Source: Cobetia sp. cqz5-12
Lineage (GTDB): Bacteria; Pseudomonadota; Gammaproteobacteria; Pseudomonadales; Halomonadaceae
Direction: 5' to 3'
DNA length: 64,000 nucleotides
NCBI RefSeq assembly: GCF_016495405.1
Contig: NZ_CP044522.1
Span: 2,385,876-2,449,875 of the forward strand
A program made the position numbers and the translations under genes. Position 1 is the stretch's first letter. Each line of letters begins with the position of its first letter. The notes beneath the pieces are model-generated. The model saw only the letters and a list, made by a program, of their open reading frames with translations, made no database searches and had not been told where the DNA came from. Below are positions 49,543 through 58,486 of this stretch, piece by piece.

Positions 49543-50628
49543 TTATTGGGCGTTCTTGAGGCTCTGCATGTCAATCACGAAACGATACTTGACCTTGCCT
49601 TCCTGCATGCGCTTCCAGGCATCATTGATGGTGTCGATATCGATCATCTCGATATCGCAGCCAATGTCGTGCTCGGCGCAGTAGTCGAGCACTTCCTGGG
49701 TCTCCGGCATGCCACCGATCAACGAGCCCGCCAGTACACGCCGCTTCATGACCAGGTTGCCGCCCTGCAGTGCGGGGTCCACTTCCTGCACCAGGCCGAC
49801 GAGGATATGCGTGCCATCATATTTCAGGGTATTGAGGTAGGGGTTGAGATCATGCGGTACCGGCACCGTGTCGAGCAGGAAGTCGAAGGTTTCGGTGGCG
49901 GCTGCCATCTGCTCGTCATCACCCGAGACGATCACATGATCGACACCATTCTCGCGCGCCTCCTCGACCTTGCTCTCGCTGCGGGTGAAGAGCGTCACTT
50001 CACAGCCCATCGCCTTGGCGAACTTGATGCCCATGTGGCCCAGGCCACCCATGCCGATCACCCCGACCTTGTCGCCGGACTTCACGCCATAGTGACGCAG
50101 AGGCGAATAGGTCGTGACACCCGCACACAGCAGCGGCGCGGCCACAGCCGGGTCGAGCTTGTCCGGAATGGAGACCACGAAGCGTTCACTGACGACGATC
50201 TTGTCGGAATAGCCGCCCTGAGTGAGACTGCCATCATGACGGTCCGGGCTGCCGTAGGTCATGGTCATGCCGTCGAGGCAGTATTGCTCGAGCCCCTTCT
50301 GACAGGCGCTGCATTCACGGCAGGAATCCACCATGCAGCCGACGCCGACCATGTCGCCCACCTTGTACTGACTGACGTCATTGCCCACATGGGTCACCCG
50401 ACCCACGATCTCGTGCCCCGGGACCAGCGGATACTGAGAAAAGCCCCAGTCATTGCGCCCGACGTGCAGATCCGAGTGACAGACACCGCAGTAGAGAATC
50501 TCGATGGCCACGTCATCCGGGCGCGGCTGGCGACGCTCGAAGTTCCAGGGCGCCAGGTCTGCCGTTTCGGATGCCACGGCATAAGCGCGTGTCTGGCCGT
50601 CAAAATCACCGTTGGAAGGGCTTGTCAT
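49543..50628 (-). CDS. Zinc-dependent NADP alcohol dehydrogenase (YahK/cinnamyl-alcohol type)
   Basis: 361 residues. Catalytic zinc ligands in YCGVCHSDLH and GHEIVG, the structural-zinc cluster CMVDSCRECSACQKGLEQYC, and the coenzyme loop GVIGMGGLGHMG. The pattern VGVGCMVDSCRECSAC and SGDDEQM is characteristic of the YahK/Adh cinnamyl-alcohol-dehydrogenase-like group, which reduces a wide range of aldehydes with NADPH. ATG 50628 has AAGGAGAG upstream. A single-gene unit with its own terminator. Confidence 0.92.
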   Translation of the reverse strand: MTSPSNGDFDGQTRAYAVASETADLAPWNFERRQPRPDDVAIEILYCGVCHSDLHVGRNDWGFSQYPLVPGHEIVGRVTHVGNDVSQYKVGDMVGVGCMVDSCRECSACQKGLEQYCLDGMTMTYGSPDRHDGSLTQGGYSDKIVVSERFVVSIPDKLDPAVAAPLLCAGVTTYSPLRHYGVKSGDKVGVIGMGGLGHMGIKFAKAMGCEVTLFTRSESKVEEARENGVDHVIVSGDDEQMAAATETFDFLLDTVPVPHDLNPYLNTLKYDGTHILVGLVQEVDPALQGGNLVMKRRVLAGSLIGGMPETQEVLDYCAEHDIGCDIEMIDIDTINDAWKRMQEGKVKYRFVIDMQSLKNAQ

Positions 50629-50958
50629 GGAGTCTCTCCTTGCTTGGCTGAGCGTCGGACAGCCTGGTCATCAAAGATGATTCAGCGCCCGTAAAAGGAT
50701 TTGCATGCCATGCGGCACTCACGATCATGCCCACTGACCTCTTGCCGGCGGCCCGACTTTTCAATGGCTAGGCCACTCTGCATCACTGTGTTGGTCAGAT
50801 CGCAACAGCGCCCCACCAAGCTTTGCAGGGCTTGCCAGCACAAGGGAACGCGACGCAAAACATCCCGCTTCTGATTCCAAATTGACGCCATCAAGCAGCA
50901 AAGTTGCCACTGTGTTATCATGCACCTTCACCCCTCACGTCTTGGAACGGAGTCCCAC
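50629..50958. other. Divergent intergenic region without a convincing gene
   Basis: About 330 bases between the dehydrogenase (minus) and the small gene (plus). An open frame at 50682-50921 on the minus strand (Cys/Arg-rich) has no ribosome site and no recognisable sequence. TTGACG at 50882 is a possible -35, but no -10 stands at the right distance. Confidence 0.45.
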
Positions 50959-51147
50959 ATGGCGAATACTCGTACTGCTGCAAAGAAAAAAGCACCGGCT
51001 GCTGTCGAAACCTCAGCCTCGCTTGAAGCTCAGATGCAGGCCTTCCTGGACCGTGGTGGCAAGGTGGATGTGATTGAATCCGGTGTCAGCGGCCAGGTCA
51101 TTGGCGTCAAGCCGACCAAGCCGTCAAACCCTGCTGCCAAGAGCTGA
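50959..51147 (+). CDS. Small SutA-like protein
   Basis: 62 residues. A basic Ala/Lys-rich start (NTRTAAKKKAPAAVE) then MQAFLDRGGKVDVIESGVSG and a Pro/Lys tail. The core AFLDRGGKV..IE resembles the C-terminal half of SutA, a small RNA-polymerase-binding transcription factor of Pseudomonas that supports slow growth; the acidic N-terminal part of SutA is missing. ATG 50959 is preceded by ACGGAG. The likeness covers about 15 residues only, so the function is a suggestion. Confidence 0.72.
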   Translation: MANTRTAAKKKAPAAVETSASLEAQMQAFLDRGGKVDVIESGVSGQVIGVKPTKPSNPAAKS

Positions 51148-51352
51148 GGCTTGCCCATCAAGCCTTGGTGCCCGAACGCACTGCTCGCCTCGCTCAACTG
51201 GCATCTGCCATCGAGTCACTGACCGGTGACAGCGACGTTCATCGCTGGACCTCCAGCCGCTGCCCTGCATCATCAGGTAGCGGCCGGCTTCTTTCTAGGG
51301 AGAGGAAAACCGCCTCTTGCCTGCCATTGCCCCTCCCGCCACGGCGACGCCC

Positions 51353-51910
51353 ATGTCAGCATCCTCTTCGCGCGACAGCTCTCTCGACTCCCGCCAGAAT
51401 AGCGCGCATGGCACTCGCGACGCGGATGGGGCACGCACACGCCTGGCCGTCTTCATCGATGTGCAGAACATCTACTACACCACCCGCGATACCTTCGGTC
51501 GGCAGTTCGATTATCGTCGCCTGTGGGCAGAACTCGAGCGTCTCGGCTCGATTCAGCATGCTTACGCCTACGCGATCGACCGTGGCGACCCCAAGCAACA
51601 GCAATTTCAGCAGCGTCTGCGCGAGATAGGCTTTGAGGTCAAACTCAAGCCCTTCATCCAGCGCGGCGACGGCTCGGCCAAGGGCGACTGGGATGTCGGC
51701 ATCACCATCGACGTGATGGAAGCCGCCCCCGAGGTCGATGAGATCATCCTCGCCTCCGGCGATGGCGACTTCGCCCTGCTTCTGGACCATGTCGCCACCC
51801 GCCACGCCATCACCACACGCGTCTATGGCGTCGAAGACCTCACCGCCCTCGCCCTGATGAAAAGCGCCCATCACTTCCGCGAAGTCGATGAAAGCCTGCT
51901 GATGCGCTGA
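51353..51910 (+). CDS. NYN-domain (PIN-like) protein, LabA/DUF88 family
   Basis: About 185 residues. After a Ser/Arg-rich leader comes RLAVFIDVQNIYY, the later acidic GDWDVGITIDVMEAA and LASGDGDFALLLDHV, the three Asp-bearing motifs of NYN/LabA domains, which are predicted metal-dependent RNases of the PIN fold. Start is uncertain: ATG 51353 has no clear ribosome site, while an in-frame TTG at 51317 has AGGGAGAGG further upstream; the domain is unaffected. A terminator follows. RNA target unknown. Confidence 0.87.
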   Translation: MSASSSRDSSLDSRQNSAHGTRDADGARTRLAVFIDVQNIYYTTRDTFGRQFDYRRLWAELERLGSIQHAYAYAIDRGDPKQQQFQQRLREIGFEVKLKPFIQRGDGSAKGDWDVGITIDVMEAAPEVDEIILASGDGDFALLLDHVATRHAITTRVYGVEDLTALALMKSAHHFREVDESLLMR

Positions 51911-51962
51911 AACCGATCAGTCACGACTCACCCTCGCTCGAAGCTTACCCATTGCACAAAAG

Positions 51963-52003
51963 ACGCCCGCACGCCCTCCACTGACAGGAGGATGTGCGGG
52001 CGT
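51963..52003 (+). terminator. Terminator between the NYN gene and gntR-like gene
   Basis: 10-bp outer stem (51963-51972 with 51994-52003, ACGCCCGCAC) and an inner CCTCC/GGAGG stem, followed by TTTTC. Convergent position allows it to act for both genes, but the T tract favours the plus strand. Confidence 0.82.
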
Positions 52004-52061
52004 TTTCGTCTGGGCCGCCAGCGACTTGTGAGTCATTCAGGCTTTACCGCGAACTTGCCAA

Positions 52062-52832
52062 CTAGCTTTGTGGTGCGGCACTCAGCGTCAATTCGATGGC
52101 ATCGTGGCGCCAGTGTTCATCATCGCAGTCCACCGCGCGGCCATTCTGATCGAAGTTGATGCGAGTGATGCGCTGCGCGGGGCTGCCTTGTGCGGCGTTC
52201 AGCGCGGCGGCGGCCTCAGCGTCGAACACCGTGGAGGCCAGTTCGAAGCTGACGCGACTGACGCGAATGGCGTATTCGTGCCGGTAGAGGTCGGTCAGGG
52301 AGTGGGCAGCGAGGTCGAAATCGAGGATACCCGGGAAGCAGTCACGTCGCAGGTGATGGCAGACATGCAGCACGCGCCGCCCATCGATACGTCGCACGCG
52401 AGTGATGCGATAGACCACTGAGCCCTCCGCAATCCCCAGTCGCCGCGCGATCACCGCGTTGGCAGCGACTTCTCCTGCCGCCAGTACCTCGGTGCTTGCC
52501 ATCCGCTGCTGTGACTCGACCATGTCACGAAATGGCAGGCACGCCAGCAAGTCATAGCGCAGTCGTGGCGGCGAGACGAACCAGCCCCGCCGATTCTCGC
52601 GATAGATACGCCCCTCCGCCTCCAGCTGCAGCAAGGTGTCGCGCAGGGTGACCCGCGTCGTGGCAAAGCGTTCGATCATCTCGCGCTCGGAAGGCAGGCG
52701 CTGTGAAGCGCGTAGCGGCGCTGCCTCAAGATGGTTCAGCAACTTGCCCTTGAGCCCTGCCACGGGGACATCCGAGTCAGGATTTGCCGCTGAAGCGGCG
52801 TCACTCTGGGGCTCAAGCGAAGATGAAGGCAT
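52062..52832 (-). CDS. GntR/HutC-family regulator with UTRA domain
   Basis: 256 residues. Winged helix at about 30-105 (LRASQRLPSEREMIERFATT, TRVTLRDTLLQLEAEG, then IYRENRRGWFV), then a UTRA effector domain (VYRITRVRRIDGRRVLHVCHHL, and a C-terminal QRITRINFDQNGRAVDCDDEHW). UTRA domains bind small ligands such as sugars, histidine derivatives or phosphonates. It is divergent from the transport and phosphodiesterase operon, and a repeated 15-bp motif lies in the gap, so it is the likely regulator of that operon and of itself. ATG 52832 has CAGGAA upstream; the in-frame start at 53030 adds an unconserved leader. Confidence 0.9.
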   Translation of the reverse strand: MPSSSLEPQSDAASAANPDSDVPVAGLKGKLLNHLEAAPLRASQRLPSEREMIERFATTRVTLRDTLLQLEAEGRIYRENRRGWFVSPPRLRYDLLACLPFRDMVESQQRMASTEVLAAGEVAANAVIARRLGIAEGSVVYRITRVRRIDGRRVLHVCHHLRRDCFPGILDFDLAAHSLTDLYRHEYAIRVSRVSFELASTVFDAEAAAALNAAQGSPAQRITRINFDQNGRAVDCDDEHWRHDAIELTLSAAPQS

Positions 52833-52933
52833 GCGAAGTTCCTGAAAGATAACGAAAGACAGCAATTTCTGGCGAGTCACTTGCATGACATCCAGGGCGT
52901 CCAGGATGGAGAGGGTCAGAGCAAAGCGATTTC

Positions 52934-52948
52934 TGTGGTCTAGTTCAG
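52934..52948 (+). promoter_or_regulatory. Putative GntR operator, copy 1
   Basis: TGTGGTCTAGTTCAG, 102 bases before the regulator start. An exact inverted copy lies at 53270-53284. The TGGTCTAG core resembles HutC/PhnF-type sites. Confidence 0.6.
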
Positions 52949-53269
52949 AAGGCCCGCAAAGCTCAGTGTCACTTTTCGAGTCATGCATGCCGAGACACGC
53001 ATGAGGAGAATAGTGGCATCGGCATGACAACTCGATGACAGCGCAGCTCTGGCTGGCACGCCAGGTCAGCCATCACGCGCTGACTTGTACCTTGCACGCC
53101 TATAGCTGTGGAAGATAGTGAGGACTGGAGCCTGCGACAAGGCACGAAGAAGGCACGGGGAAGGTATGAAAGAGGCAGAGGCAGAGCTGCCACCCCATGC
53201 CATGACAACGACATGTTGACGACACGCAACTGTCACAGGCGAGCGCTAGAGTCGATCGTGCCTTTCGAG

Positions 53270-53284
53270 CTGAACTAGACCACA
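53270..53284 (-). promoter_or_regulatory. Putative GntR operator, copy 2 (exact inverted copy)
   Basis: CTGAACTAGACCACA on the plus strand, the exact reverse complement of 52934-52948, about 190 bases before the binding-protein gene. One copy facing each divergent gene is what a shared regulator would need. Confidence 0.6.
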
Positions 53285-53308
53285 CAGTCTCGGCTGTCTC
53301 GGCATTAG

Positions 53309-53381
53309 CTTGAGCACTTGGCAGAGCACTGGTCTGATCAATGATCCGAGAACCGGCCTGAGCAATGACCTGAGCACCCGG
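53309..53381. repeat. Decayed 24-bp tandem repeat upstream of the binding-protein gene
   Basis: Units at 53309-53332, 53333-53356 and 53357-53381 share the skeleton CTGAGCA..G.(C)CGAG.ACC.GG. Within the 640-base divergent gap (52833-53472) this and the two operator copies are the only structures seen. Confidence 0.5.
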
Positions 53382-53472
53382 ATGTGCTCTCAGCGCGTCG
53401 ATGGGGTGTCTGATACCCGTCACGCCATACCTTCAGCGCAGCGATTGTTCATCATCTACTGGGGAAATCTCC

Positions 53473-54561
53473 TTGAAGTCGATTGCCACTACCTCATCCC
53501 GCTCCACCGGCCTGCTGGTGTCCACCTGCATGGCCGCCCTGTTGGGCAGTGCCTCCGTCAGTGCCGCCGACATCCCGGCAGACCTTCTCGCGGCCGCTCA
53601 GTCCGAAGGCCGTGTCGATAGCGTCGGCATGCCGGACAGCTGGGCCAACTGGAAGGACACCTGGGCAGACCTCGAGTCGAAGTATTCCATCGCGCATAGC
53701 GATACCGACATGAGCTCCGCTGAAGAAGTCGCCAAGTTCAAGGCCGAGGGGGAGAATGCCACCGCCGATATCGGTGACGTCGGCTTCGCCTTCGGCCCGA
53801 TCGCGGTGCAGCAAGGCGTGACCCAGGCCTACAAGACAACGACCTGGGAGCAGATCCCGGAGTGGGCCAAGGACAAGGATGGCCACTGGGTACTGGGCTA
53901 CACCGGCACCATTTCCTTCATGATCAACAAGACGCTGGTCAGTGAAGATGAGCGCCCGACCTCCTTCGCCGACCTCGCCAAGGGTGACTACAAGGTGTCC
54001 GTCGGCGCCGTGGGCAAGGCCTCCCAGGCCAACAACGCCATTCTGGCCGCTGCCTTCGCCAATGGCGGCAAGGAATCCGACCTGACACCGGGCCTGGAAG
54101 TCTTCGCGGAACTGGCGCGCCAGGGCCGTCTGTCACTGGCAGAGCCGAGCATCGCCAACCTGGAGAAAGGCGAAGTCGAAGTCGCCCTGCTGTGGGACTT
54201 CAATGCCCTGAACTATCGCGATCAGATCAACCGCGACACCTTCGAGGTCGTCATCCCGTCTGATGCCTCCGTCACCTCCGGCTATGCCACCATCATCAAC
54301 AAGCATGCCGCGCACCCGAATGCCGCCAAGCTGGCCCGTGAGTACATCCTTTCCGATGCCGGTCAGCTGAATCTGGCCAAGGGCTATGCCCGTCCCATCC
54401 GCGCCGAGCACCTCACCCTGCCCGAGGATATCGCCGCCAAGCTGCTGCCCAACGAACAGTACGCCAATGCACGTCCGGTCCAGGACTTCGCGGGCTGGGA
54501 AGCCAGTGCCAAGCAGCTGCCGCGTCAGTGGCAGTCCCAGGTACTGATCCACCAGCAGTGA
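53473..54561 (+). CDS. ABC transporter periplasmic substrate-binding protein (PhnS/AfuA-like)
   Basis: 362 residues starting at TTG 53473, which has GGGGAA upstream and gives a proper signal peptide (KSIATTSSRSTGLLVSTCMA, cut near VSAADIP). The body is a class II binding protein of the family that includes Fe3+, thiamine, spermidine and 2-aminoethylphosphonate binders (GYTGTISFMINKTL, then VALLWDFNALNYR). First gene of an operon with a phosphodiesterase, two permeases, an ATPase and a HAD phosphatase. The substrate is therefore probably an organophosphorus compound (phosphodiester or phosphonate); iron and polyamines are less likely. Confidence 0.87.
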   Translation: MKSIATTSSRSTGLLVSTCMAALLGSASVSAADIPADLLAAAQSEGRVDSVGMPDSWANWKDTWADLESKYSIAHSDTDMSSAEEVAKFKAEGENATADIGDVGFAFGPIAVQQGVTQAYKTTTWEQIPEWAKDKDGHWVLGYTGTISFMINKTLVSEDERPTSFADLAKGDYKVSVGAVGKASQANNAILAAAFANGGKESDLTPGLEVFAELARQGRLSLAEPSIANLEKGEVEVALLWDFNALNYRDQINRDTFEVVIPSDASVTSGYATIINKHAAHPNAAKLAREYILSDAGQLNLAKGYARPIRAEHLTLPEDIAAKLLPNEQYANARPVQDFAGWEASAKQLPRQWQSQVLIHQQ

Positions 54562-54653
54562 TCCCCGGCTTCTGCTTCACGTGAGCAGAGCGCGCACCAT
54601 CCTGTCAGACGGCATCGCCTTTGCGGTGCCGTCTTGAGCTTCACGGAGTCACC

Positions 54654-55487
54654 ATGTCTCAGCGTGTCATTCTTGTCGTGCTCGACGGCCTCAACCACGC
54701 CGTGGGTCACCATGCCATGGGCTATCTGAGCGCCCTGATCGAGGCCGGCCGTGGCCAGTACCAATCACTGGACTGCGAGCTGCCGGCCATGTCGCGCCCG
54801 CTCTATGAATGCCTGCTGACCGGCGACCTGCCTGTCGACTCAGGTATCGTCAACAACGGTATCGTGCGTCGCTCACGCGGCACCAGCCTGTTCGACCTTG
54901 CCAGCCAGCAGGGCAAGCGCACGGCTGCCGCCGCCTATCACTGGGTCAGCGAACTCTATGTCGCGGCCCCCTTCGTGCCGGCCCGCCATCGCTGGCTCGA
55001 CAACCCGGAATCCGCCATCCAGGCGGGCATCTTCTACTGGCAGGACCATTATCCGGATGACCATCTGTTCAGTGACGCCGAAATGCTGCGCCTGCGTCAC
55101 GACCCGGATTTCCTGCTAGTGCATAGCATGAACATCGACGATGCCGGCCATCGTCATGGCGGCGACACGCCGCAGTACCGCAACGCCGCGCGGCATGCCG
55201 ACGTCGCCCTGGCCGACTACCTACCGGCATGGCTGGAAGCCGGCTATCAAGTGATGATCACCGCTGATCACGGCATGAATGCCGACCGATCACACTCCGG
55301 CCTGCTGGAAGAGGAGCGGCACGTGCCGCTGTGGACCTTCGGCAACGCCTTCGCCAACGACGCCGCGACGGATCTCAGGCAACGTGAGCTCTGCGGCACC
55401 CTGGCCACACTGCTGGGGCTTGAGCACAGCAAGGCGAGCAATCCGTCGCTGCTGGCGAGCCATGCTGCCACGCGAGGCCTAAAGTGA
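54654..55487 (+). CDS. Alkaline-phosphatase-superfamily phosphodiesterase/nucleotide pyrophosphatase
   Basis: 277 residues. LVVLDGLNH (first metal site), MSRPLYECLLTG (likely nucleophile Ser), HSMNIDDAGHRHG and ITADHGMNADRSH (metal ligands) define the type I phosphodiesterase/nucleotide pyrophosphatase family within the alkaline phosphatase superfamily. No signal peptide, so it acts in the cytosol on the imported compound. ATG 54654 has CGGAGT upstream. Its stop overlaps the first permease start. Relatives include phosphonoacetate hydrolase and glycerophosphodiesterases, so the chemistry may be P-O or P-C cleavage; which cannot be told. Confidence 0.88.
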   Translation: MSQRVILVVLDGLNHAVGHHAMGYLSALIEAGRGQYQSLDCELPAMSRPLYECLLTGDLPVDSGIVNNGIVRRSRGTSLFDLASQQGKRTAAAAYHWVSELYVAAPFVPARHRWLDNPESAIQAGIFYWQDHYPDDHLFSDAEMLRLRHDPDFLLVHSMNIDDAGHRHGGDTPQYRNAARHADVALADYLPAWLEAGYQVMITADHGMNADRSHSGLLEEERHVPLWTFGNAFANDAATDLRQRELCGTLATLLGLEHSKASNPSLLASHAATRGLK

Positions 55488-56335
55488 TGTCTGCCGCCTT
55501 CAAGCGCCGCCTGACCAGCCCCGTCATGTGGCTGCTGCCGTTTGCGCTGATCTTCGGCGCCTTCCAGATCGCGCCGCTGGTGTGGGTGATGGTCAGCGCC
55601 TTCAAGACCCCAACGGGCTGGGGACTGGCCAATTTCCACGAGATCGCCTCCTCGGCCTTCTTCCGACAGGCCATCTGGCGCAGCCTCGAGATCTCCTTCA
55701 TGTCGAGCGTGCTGGGGCTGGCGATCGCCGCCGTGACCTGTCACAGCATGCACCGCTGTGGTCCGCGCCTGACGCGCATGATGATCGCCTTCACCAACAT
55801 GACCAGCAACTTCGCCGGTGTCCCGCTGGCCTTCGCCTTCATCATCCTGATGGGTGCCAACGGCATGCTGACCCTGATGCTGGAGCACTTCGGTCTGCTC
55901 GAGGACTTCAATCTCTACTCGCGCACCGGCCTGATCGTCATCTACACCTGGTTCCAGATTCCGTTGGGCATCCTGTTGCTGTATCCCGCTTTCAGCACCC
56001 TGAAGACGGAGTGGCGTGAAGCCGCCAGCCTGCTGGGCGCCAATCGCCTCGCCTACTGGCAGCACATCGGCCTGCCGGTGCTGTGGCCGTCACTGGCGGG
56101 CACGCTCACCGTACTCTTCGCCAATGCCATGGGGGCCTACGCCACCGTCTATGCGCTGGTGAACACCAGCTACAACCTGATGACCATCCGCATCGCCAAT
56201 CTGGTCTCCGGGGACCTGTTCCTGCAGCCGGAACTGGCCAGCGCGCTGGCTCTGGTGCTGGTCGTCATTCTCGTAATCGTCACGCTGATTCAGCAATGGC
56301 TGATGCGCAGGAGCTACCATGTCACTTCCCGCTGA
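55487..56335 (+). CDS. ABC transporter permease (first)
   Basis: About 282 residues with six TM segments and the EAA loop (EWREAASLLGANRLAYWQHI) that contacts the ATPase. ATG 55487 shares its first base with the preceding TGA; a GTG at 55484 is an alternative. Pairs with the next permease as a PotB/PhnU-type heterodimer. Confidence 0.93.
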   Translation: MSAAFKRRLTSPVMWLLPFALIFGAFQIAPLVWVMVSAFKTPTGWGLANFHEIASSAFFRQAIWRSLEISFMSSVLGLAIAAVTCHSMHRCGPRLTRMMIAFTNMTSNFAGVPLAFAFIILMGANGMLTLMLEHFGLLEDFNLYSRTGLIVIYTWFQIPLGILLLYPAFSTLKTEWREAASLLGANRLAYWQHIGLPVLWPSLAGTLTVLFANAMGAYATVYALVNTSYNLMTIRIANLVSGDLFLQPELASALALVLVVILVIVTLIQQWLMRRSYHVTSR

Positions 56336-57299
56336 ACTACCCTATCGCCACGGCAAGCCCCTGCTGCCCAGCCTGATGGCGCGCCTGCGCCGCGTGAACA
56401 TCTACACCTTCATCGTCACCAGTGTCTTCGCGCTGCTGGCACTGCCGCTGATCGCGACGCTGTTCTACGCCCTGGCGACACGCTGGGGCGCCAGCCTGAC
56501 CCCCGACGCCCTGACCGTGAAATGGTTTCTGGAACTCTGGACCACGCCGCGTTTTCTGGCAGCATTCGGACGCTCGCTGCTGGTCGCCGTCGGCGCACTG
56601 GCACTGTCGCTGCTGCTGATCGTGCCGGTGGTGTTTCTCGCCCACACACGCTATCCGCGCCTGGATAGCGTGATGAATGGACTGATCCTGCTGCCCTTCG
56701 CCGTGCCGCCCATCGTGTCATCCGTTGGCCTGCTGCAGCTCTACGCAGGCGGCCCGCTGGCCATCGTCGGCACGCCGTGGATCCTGATCCCCACCTATTT
56801 CACCATCGTGCTGCCCTTCATGTACCGCGCCCTGGCCAACAGCCTGCGCGCACTGGATGTAGCGTCCCTGATGGAGGCCGCTCAACTGCTGGGGGCAAGC
56901 CCGCTCAAGGCGTTCTTTCTGGTCGTGCTGCCCAATATCCGCGTCGGCATACAGATTGCCGTCTTCCTGGCCTTCTCGTTCCTGGCCGGCGAATTCGTGT
57001 TCGCCAACATGCTGGTAGGCACACGCTTCGAGACCCTGCAGGTCTATCTGAACAATATCCGCGGCGCCAGCGGCCACTTCACCAGCGCCCTGGTCATCAC
57101 CCTGTTCGTGTTCACCCTGATCCTGACCTGGCTCGGCAACCGTCAGCCCGCCGAGCAGGAGATGCCCGCGGATGACCCCGACGAGGCACTGACCACCACC
57201 ATGACCGACGGCTTGCCCGTCCCGCTTCCGAGCGCCGAACCCGAGCCGCGCCACACCATTCACCAGTCGTCAGACTCCGCACCCCGAGGGGACCGCTGA
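56319..57299 (+). CDS. ABC transporter permease (second)
   Basis: 326 residues, six TM segments, EAA loop LMEAAQLLGASPLKAFFLVV. Overlaps the first permease by 17 bases with GCAGGAG ahead of the ATG. The last 50 residues after the final TM (about 275-326) are a polar, Pro/Asp-rich tail longer than usual for this family. Confidence 0.93.
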   Translation: MSLPAELPYRHGKPLLPSLMARLRRVNIYTFIVTSVFALLALPLIATLFYALATRWGASLTPDALTVKWFLELWTTPRFLAAFGRSLLVAVGALALSLLLIVPVVFLAHTRYPRLDSVMNGLILLPFAVPPIVSSVGLLQLYAGGPLAIVGTPWILIPTYFTIVLPFMYRALANSLRALDVASLMEAAQLLGASPLKAFFLVVLPNIRVGIQIAVFLAFSFLAGEFVFANMLVGTRFETLQVYLNNIRGASGHFTSALVITLFVFTLILTWLGNRQPAEQEMPADDPDEALTTTMTDGLPVPLPSAEPEPRHTIHQSSDSAPRGDR

Positions 57300-58486
57300 T
57301 GCTTGCCATCGACACCGCCACCACATTCGATAGCCAGAGCGCCGGTGGCCTTCTGACCAGCGCCCTGCGCGAACGCGCCGCCGACCAGCACTACCTCAAG
57401 CTCAATGGCCTGGCCAAGAGCTTCGGCAAGACCCAGGTGTTCGCCGAGATAGAGGCCGAGATCGCGCGTGGAGAATTCATCACCCTGCTCGGCCCCTCCG
57501 GCTGCGGCAAGTCGACCCTGCTGCGCGCCATCGCCGGCCTCAATGATGTCGATGCCGGCCAGATCATCGTCGATGGTCACGACATCACGCAGCTGCCGCC
57601 GCAGCGACGTGGCATCGGCATGGTCTTCCAGCACTATGCGCTGTTCCCCAACATGCGCGTGGCGGACAATGTGGCCTTCGGGCTGCGCATGAAGAAGGTG
57701 CGCCCGGAAGAGCGCGAACGGCGTGTCAGCGAGGTGCTCAGATTGGTGGAGCTGACCGATCAGGCGCAGCGCTTCCCGCACCAATTGTCGGGTGGCCAGC
57801 GTCAGCGTGTGGCACTGGCGCGTGCGCTGGTAGTCGAGCCGCAGATCCTGCTGCTGGATGAGCCGCTGTCGGCACTCGATGCGCGTATCCGACGCCATCT
57901 GCGCGATCAGATCCGGGACATCCAGAAGAGCCTCGGCCTCACCACCCTGTTCGTGACCCACGATCAGGAAGAGGCGCTGCTGCTGTCGGACCGCATCTTC
58001 CTGATGCATCAGGGGCGCATCCTGCAACAGGGCAATGCCGAGTCGCTGTATACCCGCCCGGTGGATGCCACCGCGGCAGGCTTCATGGGGCATTACAATC
58101 TGATCGGTCGCGAGCTGGCGCGTCCGCTGCTTGGCTACGAAAGCGACAGCCCGCGCGTGGCACTGCGTCCGGAAGCGCTGTATCTGCAACCGGACACCAG
58201 CTCCCAGGGGCAGCAGGATGAATGCGCCAACTTCCCGGTCCACCCCTTGCCGGACAATGCCGGCCCCGGCTGCCCGGGCGTGATTCGCCGCCACCAGCTG
58301 CTCGGCAATATCGTGCGTTACGAGGTGGACTGTCAGGGACTTCGCCTGAATGTCGATGTCCTCAATCGCAGTGCTCGGCAGCTACTGCCGTGCCATCTGC
58401 GCGTGATGCTGCATGCCGATCTGGATGAGGTTCAGGCGCTGGGCGGGAACGAGACCGTCGCCACGTCGCGGGTGTCCCATGGATAA
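57299..58486 (+). CDS. ABC transporter ATPase (PotA/PhnT-like)
   Basis: 395 residues. Walker A LLGPSGCGKSTLL, Q loop VFQHYALFP, signature LSGGQRQRVALARAL, Walker B ILLLDEPLSALD and the switch His in FVTHDQEEAL are intact; a C-terminal TOBE-like region follows. An N-terminal extension of about 30 residues precedes the usual start (YLKLNGLAKSFG). The ATG overlaps the TGA of the permease by one base. Powers uptake of the operon substrate. Confidence 0.94.
   Translation: MLAIDTATTFDSQSAGGLLTSALRERAADQHYLKLNGLAKSFGKTQVFAEIEAEIARGEFITLLGPSGCGKSTLLRAIAGLNDVDAGQIIVDGHDITQLPPQRRGIGMVFQHYALFPNMRVADNVAFGLRMKKVRPEERERRVSEVLRLVELTDQAQRFPHQLSGGQRQRVALARALVVEPQILLLDEPLSALDARIRRHLRDQIRDIQKSLGLTTLFVTHDQEEALLLSDRIFLMHQGRILQQGNAESLYTRPVDATAAGFMGHYNLIGRELARPLLGYESDSPRVALRPEALYLQPDTSSQGQQDECANFPVHPLPDNAGPGCPGVIRRHQLLGNIVRYEVDCQGLRLNVDVLNRSARQLLPCHLRVMLHADLDEVQALGGNETVATSRVSHG

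Noticed and set aside
50682..50921. Cys-rich 79-codon minus-strand frame in an intergenic gap
   Set aside because: No ribosome site, no recognisable sequence, and it would occupy the promoter region of two genes.
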